Assembly: GCA_019118765.1 (NCBI GenBank)
Contig: DWYI01000033.1
Span: 85,248-149,247, forward strand
DNA length: 64,000 nt
Source of the DNA: Candidatus Allofournierella merdavium
GTDB lineage: Bacteria > Bacillota > Clostridia > Oscillospirales > Ruminococcaceae
Direction: 5' to 3'
Below, one piece after another: positions 58,064-64,000 of the stretch. The position numbers were made by a program, and so were the translations under genes. Positions within the stretch are counted from its first letter, which is position 1. Each line of letters opens with the position of its first letter. The notes beneath the pieces are model-generated. The model made no database searches. It was given only the letters and a program-made list of their open reading frames with translations, and was not told where the DNA came from.

Positions 58064-59425
58064 ATGGCAAGACAAGTGGATCTTTTGCAGGGGAACATCC
58101 TGCGCTCGCTCACCGTGCTGGCGCTGCCCATCATGGGCAGCCAGCTGGTGCAGATGGCCTACAACCTGACCGACATGATCTGGATCGGCCGGGTGGGCGC
58201 GGAGGCGGTGGCCGCCGTGGGCGCGGCGGGGATGTTCATGTGGCTGTCCAACGGGATGGCGGTGCTGCCCCGCATGGGCGGCCAGGTGAAGGTGGCCCAG
58301 AGCATCGGCGCGGGGAACATCGAGGCGGCCGGCCGCTACGCTGCGGCGGCGCTGCAGATGGGATGCGTCATGTCGCTGGTCTACACCCTGGCCATGCTGG
58401 CGGGCGCGGGGCCGCTGATCGGCTTTTTCCGCCTGAACAGCGCCCAGGTGGAGGCCCAGGCGCGGGCCTACCTCATCATCGTGGGCTTCGGGATGTTCTT
58501 TTCCTTCATCAGCCAGGTGCTGGTGGCGCTCATCAACGCCACGGGCAACAGCCGCACCCCCTTCTTCGCCATGGCGGTGGGGCTGGGGGCCAACATCGTG
58601 CTGGACCCGGTGCTGATCTTCGGCGTGGGGCCCTTCCCCCGGTGGGGCGTGGCGGGCGCCGCGGTGGCCACGGTGACCGCTCAGGGCATCGTGTTTGCGA
58701 TCCTGGCCCGCTATGCCGCCCAGGACGACACGCTGTTCGCCCACGTCCACCTGCGGCGGCCCGCCGCCCGGGAGGAACTGGCGGCGCTGGCCCGGGTCAG
58801 CGGCCCCGCCACCGCCATGAACATCCTGTTCCCGCTGATCGGCATGGTGATCGCCCGGCTGGTGGCCGGCTGGGGCGACGCGGCGGTGGCGGTGCAGAAG
58901 GTGGGCAGCCAGATCGAGTCGATCAGCTGGATGACCGCCGACGGCTTTGCCGCCGCGGTGAACAGCTTCATCGCCCAGAACTGCGGCGCGGGCAACCTGC
59001 GCCGGGCCCGGCAGGGGTTCGGCGTCGCCTTCGCCCTGATGACCGTCTGGGGCATTCTGTGTAGCGCGCTGCTGATCTTCGGCGCCGCGCCCATCTTCCG
59101 GTTCTTTATCCCCGAGGCGGACGTGCTGCCCATGGGGGTGGACTATCTGGTCATCCTGGGCTATTCCGAGCTGTTCATGTGCTGGGAGATCCTGGTGGGC
59201 GGTGCCTACGCGGGCTTCGGCAACACCATGCCCTCCAGCGTGGTGAGCATCCTGTTCACCGGCCTGCGCATCCCCGCCGCCATTGCCCTCAGCGCCACGG
59301 CGCTGGGCCTCTCCGGCGTGTGGTGGAGCATCTCTGTCTCCAGCATCTTCAAGGGCGTGATCCTCACCCTCATCTTCCTGGCCTTCCTGGCGCGGCTTCA
59401 GCGCAAACAGACGGACCGGCCATAA
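58064..59425 (+). CDS. MATE family efflux transporter
   Basis: A 453-residue, 12-helix multidrug/toxin exporter of the MATE family, driven by sodium or protons. ILRSLTVLALPIMGSQLVQM and LTDMIWIGRVG are the usual N-lobe start; the C-lobe repeat begins ALARVSGPATAMNILFPLIG. ATG 58064 has AAGAGGGGG. Co-oriented after the pentapeptide protein and closed by a bidirectional terminator. Substrate unknown. Confidence 0.94.
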   Translation: MARQVDLLQGNILRSLTVLALPIMGSQLVQMAYNLTDMIWIGRVGAEAVAAVGAAGMFMWLSNGMAVLPRMGGQVKVAQSIGAGNIEAAGRYAAAALQMGCVMSLVYTLAMLAGAGPLIGFFRLNSAQVEAQARAYLIIVGFGMFFSFISQVLVALINATGNSRTPFFAMAVGLGANIVLDPVLIFGVGPFPRWGVAGAAVATVTAQGIVFAILARYAAQDDTLFAHVHLRRPAAREELAALARVSGPATAMNILFPLIGMVIARLVAGWGDAAVAVQKVGSQIESISWMTADGFAAAVNSFIAQNCGAGNLRRARQGFGVAFALMTVWGILCSALLIFGAAPIFRFFIPEADVLPMGVDYLVILGYSELFMCWEILVGGAYAGFGNTMPSSVVSILFTGLRIPAAIALSATALGLSGVWWSISVSSIFKGVILTLIFLAFLARLQRKQTDRP

Positions 59426-59429
59426 AAAC

Positions 59430-59463
59430 AGGAGCCCCGGGCCGTGCGGCCCGGGGCTCCTTT
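59430..59463. terminator. Bidirectional terminator between MATE and MFS genes
   Basis: 13-bp stem GGAGCCCCGGGCC / GGCCCGGGGCTCC with a GTGC loop, A-rich before and TTTC after. Confidence 0.88.
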
Positions 59464-60644
59464 CAATGTTTCGGCAAGGGCGGGGTTTTTCTGCCGCGCC
59501 ATGCGCTCACGGCAAGGCAAACCAGCATCACCGCCGCCACCGCGCCGCCCGCTGCCAGCCACACCTGGGGGATGGTGCCCAGCGCCGCCCCGGCGCTCAG
59601 CAGGGGAGAGGCAGCCAGCCCGCCCAGCTGCATCGCCAGCGAGCAGGCCGAGAGCAGGGTGGCCCGCTGGTTGGGCGGCGCGGCGCGGTTCAGCAGGGTG
59701 CTGGTGAGACAGTCCGTTCCGCCGAGAATGGCGTAGAAGGCAAAATACGCCGCGACAAACAGCACCGGCGTGCCGGCGGCCGCCATGCCGGCCAGCCCGG
59801 CTCCCGTGAGGCCGGTGAAAGCCAGCAGCCTGCGCAGGGTGGGTCGGCCGAGGCGGGCCGCCAGCAAAGACCCCGCCGCTGTGGCGTAGTAGCCCCCTGC
59901 GCTGAGAAAGCCCAACGCCCAGCCGGCGGCCCCGCCGTGCAGCAGCTGGGTGAACCGGGGCTGGTAAAACACTTCCACCGCGAACACCGGCGGCGCCGCG
60001 GCCGCGCACAGCAGCACCAGCGCCCGCACCGTCCCGCTACCCCGCAGGGTGGCGGTCAGAAGGACCACGGGATTTGCCGTTTCGCGCGCTACCGGGTGTT
60101 CGGTAAGCCCGGTGCCCAGGGCCAGCAGCGCCAGCACCACCGCGGCTTTCAGCGCGATAGCCGCCCACAGCCGGCCGGTCAGCGAATACACGCCGCCCCC
60201 TGCCAGGCAGCCCGCCGCCAGCCCGATGCTGGTGAGGGCGCTGATGCGGGCGGTGCAGCGGGGCAGCGCCTCCTCGCCGTGCTTCAAAAGGAATTCCTCC
60301 ACCACCAGCGCGTCCAGACTGCCGGAGGAAAAGGCCCGGGCCAGCCCCAGAAACACCATCGCCGCCAGCATCGCGGGCAGGCCCCGCCCCAGGGCAAGCA
60401 GACCCAGACTGGGCAGCAGAAAAACGCAGGAGAGCAAAAAGCAGTTTTTGCGCCCCCAGCGGTCCGCCGCCATGTCGCTGGGGATCTCAAAGACCACCGT
60501 CGTGGCCGAGTACAGCCCCACCGTCAGCGGTACCGCGGCCATGCCGATGCCGCTGCCCAGCAGCAGCAAGGTCAGCAGCGGCGAGAGCAGTCCGGTGGCA
60601 AAACTGTTCAGAAAGAGCAGTACGCCGTGCCGTTTATCCCACAT
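59463..60644 (-). CDS. MFS transporter
   Basis: A 393-residue, 12-helix major facilitator transporter. DMAADRWGRKNCFLLS is the loop 2-3 motif A (D-x-x-x-D-R-x-G-R-K), and ARAFSSGSLDALVVEEF is the helix-4 region seen in drug and osmolyte exporters of this type. ATG 60644 lies inside the end of the ArsR-type regulator gene (11-base overlap), so the two are coupled. The adjacent regulator and double operator suggest inducible efflux. Confidence 0.9.
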   Translation of the reverse strand: MWDKRHGVLLFLNSFATGLLSPLLTLLLLGSGIGMAAVPLTVGLYSATTVVFEIPSDMAADRWGRKNCFLLSCVFLLPSLGLLALGRGLPAMLAAMVFLGLARAFSSGSLDALVVEEFLLKHGEEALPRCTARISALTSIGLAAGCLAGGGVYSLTGRLWAAIALKAAVVLALLALGTGLTEHPVARETANPVVLLTATLRGSGTVRALVLLCAAAAPPVFAVEVFYQPRFTQLLHGGAAGWALGFLSAGGYYATAAGSLLAARLGRPTLRRLLAFTGLTGAGLAGMAAAGTPVLFVAAYFAFYAILGGTDCLTSTLLNRAAPPNQRATLLSACSLAMQLGGLAASPLLSAGAALGTIPQVWLAAGGAVAAVMLVCLAVSAWRGRKTPPLPKH

Positions 60645-61209
60645 CGACGGGCACCTCCGCGGCGTTGTAGGCCATCAGAACATATTCATAGGCCTGGGCG
60701 CCGGGACGCGGGGCCTCACGGTCGGCCAAAAACTCCATGATCCGGCGTTCCAGTTCCACCGCCTCCTCCCGGGTGAGGTAGGCCACGCCGCTGTGCATGT
60801 CGCCCAGGCCCATCACGTCCTCTTCGGTCAGGCCTTTCTCCTCCGCCAGCCGCTTCACCCCCTGCACCCCGGCCAGCACCTGCTCCACCGTGCGCTGCAA
60901 AAACATCGCCTGGGCCGCGTCGTCGCCGCCGGGGGCCAGCAGCCCCAGCCGCACCGCCACGTTCAGTGAGCGGTAGTAGCGGGCGGTGATGCCCCGGATC
61001 TTTTCGGTGTGATCCAGCGCCACCACCCCCAGTTCCACCAGTTTTTTGATGTGGAAGGTCACCGACGAGGCGGAGATGCCCATCTTGTCCGCCAGCTCCT
61101 TTGGCGTCATGGGCCGGCCGGCCAGCTGCAACAGGCGCAGGATGTCCTGCCTTGCCGGGTTCATGAAGGCGTTCTGTTTTTCCCTTGTGTTCAAATCAAT
61201 GGTTTCCAT
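60634..61209 (-). CDS. ArsR-type winged-helix regulator of MFS transporter
   Basis: A 191-residue regulator: N-terminal ArsR/HTH_5 domain (NPARQDILRLLQLAGRPMTPKE, then MGISASSVTFHIKKLVELG) and a longer C-terminal helical ligand domain. No metal Cys motif. ATG 61209 has GGAGGGA upstream. The promoter region holds two near-identical 15-bp palindromes, one filling the -35/-10 spacer and one at the transcription start, so it probably represses itself and the overlapping MFS gene. Confidence 0.9.
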   Translation of the reverse strand: METIDLNTREKQNAFMNPARQDILRLLQLAGRPMTPKELADKMGISASSVTFHIKKLVELGVVALDHTEKIRGITARYYRSLNVAVRLGLLAPGGDDAAQAMFLQRTVEQVLAGVQGVKRLAEEKGLTEEDVMGLGDMHSGVAYLTREEAVELERRIMEFLADREAPRPGAQAYEYVLMAYNAAEVPVDVG

Positions 61210-61228
61210 CCCGGTCCCTCCGTCCACG

Positions 61229-61243
61229 TTACATGTTGTGTAA
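61229..61243. promoter_or_regulatory. Operator O1 of regulator-MFS operon
   Basis: TTACATGTTGTGTAA: 5-bp arms TTACA/TGTAA around TGTTG, located at the predicted transcription start. Confidence 0.65.
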
Positions 61244-61245
61244 CA

Positions 61246-61275
61246 ATTATATCATTACATGATTTGTAATGTCAA
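61246..61275 (-). promoter_or_regulatory. Promoter of regulator-MFS operon
   Basis: Minus strand TTGACA (61275-61270), 18-base spacer, perfect TATAAT (61251-61246). Confidence 0.85.
61255..61269. promoter_or_regulatory. Operator O2 of regulator-MFS operon
   Basis: TTACATGATTTGTAA: same arms as O1, filling the spacer between -35 and -10, 26 bases centre to centre from O1. Confidence 0.65.
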
Positions 61276-61319
61276 GGGGCAAAGTATCGCCTGCCCGGGA
61301 AAGGGGAGAGGGATAACAA

Positions 61320-61356
61320 AACGCCGCCGGCACGGAATATTCCGTGCCGGCGGCGT
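61320..61356 (-). terminator. Terminator of tRNA-Gln transcript
   Basis: Long near-perfect stem ACGCCGCCGGCACGGA / TCCGTGCCGGCGGCGT centred at 61339, followed on the minus strand by TTTTGTT. Confidence 0.82.
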
Positions 61357-61431
61357 TGGTTGGGTTGGCGGGATTCGAACCCACGGATGCGGGAGTCAAA
61401 GTCCCGTGCCTTACCGCTTGGCGACAACCCA
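61357..61431 (-). tRNA. tRNA-Gln (anticodon TTG)
   Basis: 75 bases including encoded CCA. Acceptor TGGGTTG / CAACCCA, anticodon stem CGGGA / TCCCG with TTG in the loop, T-arm GGTTCGAATCC. First-sequenced base pair U-A at position 1-72 is typical of tRNA-Gln. A hairpin CGCCGCCGGCACGGAATA/TATTCCGTGCCGGCGGCG lies just downstream as terminator. Confidence 0.95.
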
Positions 61432-61475
61432 TTATAGAAAAAAGCGAACTCTTTCGAATTCGCTTTCTGTTCATG

Positions 61476-61553
<78 letters not shown>

Positions 61554-61560
61554 ACATAAT

Positions 61561-61637
<77 letters not shown>

Positions 61638-61756
61638 CTGAAAGTTCAGGTCTCTGCGAAACGCTGCTTGAATATCATACTATGAGAAATGGCAAAAGTC
61701 AAGCCTTTGAAAAAAGTTTTTCCGGTTTCCCTCTGGCCTTGCCGCGGGGAATATGC

Positions 61757-61762
61757 TATACT
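61757..61762 (+). promoter_or_regulatory. Extended -10 promoter of pyrophosphatase gene
   Basis: TGCTATACT: TATACT at 61757-61762 preceded by TGC, an extended -10; no good -35 at 17 bases. The ATG follows 78 bases later. Confidence 0.45.
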
Positions 61763-61839
61763 GATACCAAACCATCGGCTGCGTTGCCGCGTCCACCGGG
61801 GATGGCGTGCCGCGCGGCCCGGAAAGGAAGATTTATCGA

Positions 61840-62373
61840 ATGTCGAATATCTGGCATGATATGAACCCGGCCCGCATCACCGCCGAAGATTTTGTGGCGG
61901 TGATCGAGATCGAGAAAGGCTCCAAGAAAAAATACGAACTGGACAAGGAGACCGGCCTCATCATCCTGGACCGCATCCTCTACACCTCCACCCACTATCC
62001 TGCCAACTACGGCCTGATCCCCCGCACCCTTTCGGACGACGGCGACCCGCTGGACGTGCTGGTGCTGTGCAGCGAGGTGCTGCAGCCCATGAGCCTGGTG
62101 CGCTGCTATCCCATCGGCGTGTTCACCATGCTGGACGGCGGCAAGCTGGATGAAAAGATCATCGCCATCCCCTTCAGCGATCCCACTTACAACTCCTACC
62201 ACGACATCAGCGAACTGCCCAGCCATCTGTTTAGCGAGATGCGCCACTTCTTCCAGGTGTACAAGAATCTGGAGGGCAAGGAGACGGTGGTCAACGAGGA
62301 GCAGGGCCGGGAAGCCGCCCTGGAGATCATCGACAAGTGCCGCGAGGCGTACATCGAGCACTACTGCAAATGA
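61840..62373 (+). CDS. ppa: Inorganic pyrophosphatase, family I
   Basis: A 177-residue soluble pyrophosphatase hydrolysing PPi with Mg2+. KKYELDKETG, THYPANYGLIPRTL and the metal signature DDGDPLDVLVL (D-x-D-P-x-D) are complete. ATG 61840 has AAAGGAAG 10 bases upstream; a longer in-frame GTG/ATG start would overlap the leader. Monocistronic with a strong terminator. Confidence 0.95.
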   Translation: MSNIWHDMNPARITAEDFVAVIEIEKGSKKKYELDKETGLIILDRILYTSTHYPANYGLIPRTLSDDGDPLDVLVLCSEVLQPMSLVRCYPIGVFTMLDGGKLDEKIIAIPFSDPTYNSYHDISELPSHLFSEMRHFFQVYKNLEGKETVVNEEQGREAALEIIDKCREAYIEHYCK

Positions 62374-62419
62374 GTGCGCCCGCATCAGGCTGCACACGCC
62401 TGGATGCCGCATGGAAAAA

Positions 62420-62456
62420 GGAAGGCCGCCGCTCCCCAACGAGCGGCGGCCTTCCT
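62420..62456 (+). terminator. ppa terminator
   Basis: 15-bp stem GGAAGGCCGCCGCTC / GAGCGGCGGCCTTCC with a short loop, then TTCGC. Confidence 0.8.
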
Positions 62457-62467
62457 TCGCAAAAACG

Positions 62468-62506
62468 GAACAGGGGGCCCGGCCAAACGGCCGGGCCCCC
62501 TGCGCA
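62468..62506 (-). terminator. tRNA-Gly terminator
   Basis: On the minus strand GGGGGCCCGGCC / GGCCGGGCCCCC with a GTTT loop, followed by TGTTCCGTTTTT. Confidence 0.75.
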
Positions 62507-62509
62507 GAA

Positions 62510-62583
62510 TGGAGCGGGGTACGGGAGTCGAACCCGCCTGTTCGGCTTGGGAAGCCGACGCACTACCGATGTACTAACCCCGC
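62510..62583 (-). tRNA. tRNA-Gly (anticodon CCC)
   Basis: 74 bases with encoded CCA. Acceptor GCGGGGT / ACCCCGC, anticodon stem TCGGC / GCCGA with CCC in the loop, T-arm GGTTCGACTCC, discriminator U as usual for glycine tRNA. Confidence 0.95.
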
Positions 62584-62652
62584 AGGTGAATACTTGCTTA
62601 TTATACCCGCCGCGGGGCAAAATGTCAATCGCTTTTTCTGGAAGGAGGATGC

Positions 62653-62681
62653 TTGCGCCGGGGCGAAAAAGCCAATATACT
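62653..62681 (+). promoter_or_regulatory. Promoter of small membrane protein / DUF2284 genes
   Basis: TTGCGC at 62653-62658, 17-base spacer, TATACT at 62676-62681. Confidence 0.7.
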
Positions 62682-62710
62682 ATAGAAAAAAGAAAAAGGC
62701 GGGAAAAGAG

Positions 62711-62875
62711 ATGAAAGATCTGCTGAACGCAGTCAGGATCATATTGGGGGTCGTCTGTGTGGCGGGGGCGTTCCTCATCGCCGCTTTCGCCGGCGGTGGT
62801 GCCGGCGGGCAGACCGCCCCGCCCGCCTTTGACGGCACGGCGCCCTCCACTGCCGGCGAAGGGCCGCAGACATGA
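62711..62875 (+). CDS. Small membrane protein, 54 residues
   Basis: A 54-residue frame: MKDLLNAVRIILGVVCVAG opens one hydrophobic helix (to FLIAAFAGG), then a Gly/Pro/Thr-rich tail. It begins 30 bases after a good TTGCGC/TATACT promoter, with AAGGCGGG upstream, and its TGA overlaps an in-frame ATG of the DUF2284 gene. No family recognised. Position and promoter make it a credible gene; the in-frame open region further left overlaps ppa and tRNA-Gly and is not coding. Confidence 0.65.
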   Translation: MKDLLNAVRIILGVVCVAGAFLIAAFAGGGAGGQTAPPAFDGTAPSTAGEGPQT

Positions 62876-62892
62876 TCTTCAAGGAGAACGAT

Positions 62893-63384
62893 ATGGAAAA
62901 ATACCTCGCGCTTTTGCGGCAAAGCGGCGCCGACCTGGCCCGGGTCATCGACCCGAAAACCGTGGCCACCGCGCCCTGGGTGGCCTTCAAGTGCCAGTAC
63001 GGCTGCCCCTATTACGGCAAAAATCTGTGCTGCCCGCCCCGCACGCCCGCCTGGCGGGAGACACAGGCCATGCTGGATTGCTTTGACACTGCCATCCTGT
63101 TCCGCTGCCACGATATCACGGCGGCAAGCCCGCTGGCCCTGGAGGCGGTGCGCCGGCTCTTCCGGGACGGCTACTACAAAGCCACCGCCCTGGGCAGCGG
63201 GCCCTGCCTGCTGTGCGAGACGTGCGACCCGGCGGGCTGCCGCCATCCGGGGCAGGCGGTGCCCTCCATGGAGGCCTGCGGCATCGACGTGTTCGCCACC
63301 GCCCGGGCCAACGGCATGGCGGTGGAGACGCTCGCCGACGAGACCCAGCAGCAGAACTGCTTCGGGCTGGTGCTGGTGGAGTGA
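62893..63384 (+). CDS. DUF2284 predicted metal-binding protein
   Basis: A 163-residue protein with the DUF2284 cysteine pattern: CQYGCPYYGKNLCCPP near residues 40-55, then CLLCETCDPAGCRHP. Such Cys sets probably hold an iron-sulfur cluster or a metal. ATG 62893 has AAGGAG 6 bases upstream; ATG 62872 overlaps the preceding stop but lacks a site. The protein is cytosolic. Function of the family is unknown; DUF2284 proteins are frequent in strict anaerobes. Confidence 0.88.
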   Translation: MEKYLALLRQSGADLARVIDPKTVATAPWVAFKCQYGCPYYGKNLCCPPRTPAWRETQAMLDCFDTAILFRCHDITAASPLALEAVRRLFRDGYYKATALGSGPCLLCETCDPAGCRHPGQAVPSMEACGIDVFATARANGMAVETLADETQQQNCFGLVLVE

Positions 63385-63390
63385 AGCGCT

Positions 63391-63418
63391 TTGAAAACGC
63401 GACAATGTATGATATAAT
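63391..63418 (+). promoter_or_regulatory. Promoter of aconitase-like gene
   Basis: TTGAAA at 63391-63396, 16-base spacer, perfect TATAAT at 63413-63418, about 60 bases before the ATG. Confidence 0.75.
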
Positions 63419-63476
63419 ATTCAGATAGTGACAGAAAATGGCTGCCCGGAGCCCCGGGCAAGAAGGAGGAATTCCA

Positions 63477-64000
63477 TGGTCACCTGCTCCAAAACCGCGA
63501 TGTATTACGCCCGTGGGCAATGGGTCCCCGCCGACGAGAACGCCCCCGCCGCCCTGGCCGCGCTGGGCTTTGACGAGGCCGCCCGCGCGGCGGCAAAGAA
63601 GGGCACAATCGCCTGGGGCATTCTCCAGGCCCACAACCACAGCGGCGATGAGGCTGCGCTGAAGCTGAAATTCGACGCCATGGCCAGCCACGATATCACC
63701 TTTGTGGGCATCGTGCAGACGGCCCGCGCCTCGGGCCTCACCAAATTCCCCATGCCCTATGTGCTCACCAACTGCCACAACAGCCTGTGCGCGGTGGGCG
63801 GCACCATCAACGAGGACGACCACCTCTTCGGCCTGTCCGCCGCCAAAAAGTACGGCGGCATCTATGTGCCGCCCCACCTGGCGGTCATCCACCAGTACAT
63901 GCGGGAGATGTACGCCGGCTGCGGCAAAATGATCCTCGGATCGGACAGCCACACCCGCTACGGGGCTCTCGGCACCATGGCCATCGGCGAGGGCGGCGGC
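63477..64000 (+). CDS. Aconitase-family hydratase (3' end cut by window)
   Basis: The frame opens at ATG 63477 with AAGGAGG 5 bases upstream and continues past the window edge (174 residues visible). It belongs to the aconitase superfamily: [30 protein letters not shown] and [18 protein letters not shown], where S-D-S-H-T is the family substrate/cluster loop. It looks like the E. coli YbhJ-type putative hydratase rather than canonical aconitase or isopropylmalate isomerase, judging by the divergent N-terminus. Substrate unknown. Confidence 0.8.

Overview
The window reads as a chromosomal segment of a high-GC, strictly fermentative, Gram-positive gut-type Firmicute, most likely an Oscillospirales/Ruminococcaceae-like Clostridium relative. 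This is an inference. It rests on AGGAGG-type ribosome sites, TTGACA/TATAAT promoters, tRNA genes with encoded CCA, a glycyl radical enzyme with its activase, a butyrate kinase/phosphotransbutyrylase pair, many ROK-family sugar proteins and small Ruminococcaceae-type membrane proteins. No phage, insertion sequence, CRISPR array or rRNA is visible. The gene layout is dense, with many 4-base start/stop overlaps.

Region by region. (A) 1-7.5 kb, plus strand: sugar isomerase (5' truncated), ROK sugar kinase, Gfo/Idh/MocA oxidoreductase, DeoR regulator, NanE-type epimerase, an orphan glycyl radical enzyme and its radical-SAM activase. Facing it is deoC (minus), divergent from an rpiR regulator with a clear RpiR-type operator, followed by a YdcF-family gene. 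Together this looks like an anaerobic sugar-derivative pathway using radical chemistry and an aldolase. (B) 10.1-12.4 kb: arsR, ArsP-like permease, thioredoxin-like protein and arsC, with two mirror-image ArsR boxes. (C) 12.4-15.6 kb, minus: ROK repressor, TIM-barrel isomerase and second Gfo/Idh/MocA enzyme. (D) 15.8-17.2 kb, minus: cysteine synthase behind an 18-residue leader peptide rich in cysteine codons and an intrinsic terminator, a textbook attenuator layout. (E) 17.2-25.5 kb: a 1604-residue surface beta-helix protein, an M56/BlaR1-type peptidase and a divergent WG-repeat lipoprotein; near-identical 16-bp palindromes lie downstream of both divergent promoters. (F) 25.5-33.8 kb, minus: cardiolipin synthase, then a tetR, GH2, GPH-transporter, GH36 galactoside operon. 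(G) 34-38.3 kb, minus: ROK regulator and an SDR, TauE/SafE, SLC13-like permease operon sharing a GTTTTGTAAAAC operator. (H) 38.5-42.9 kb: frameshifted antiporter, glmS and a DUF3737 gene. (I) 43-51.8 kb: membrane XRE regulator, IclR regulator, then buk-ptb, acyltransferase (frameshifted), MBL hydrolase (3' frameshift), ubiD, ubiX and an lpdD-like gene. (J) 51.8-64 kb: housekeeping and transport genes (AIM24, TraX-like, DUF2871, DtxR, galE, nucleotidyltransferase, pentapeptide protein, MATE, MFS with ArsR-type regulator, pyrophosphatase, DUF2284, aconitase-like hydratase cut by the window end) and five tRNA genes.

The strongest leads are the glycyl radical enzyme cluster, the cysteine-codon attenuator of cysK, the palindrome pair around the orphan M56 peptidase, the buk-ptb/ubiD-ubiX-lpdD operon, and a promoter nested inside a terminator hairpin. 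Three single-base reading-frame breaks within about 10 kb (near 39.2, 48.0 and 49.3 kb) should be checked as possible assembly errors before any biology is built on them.
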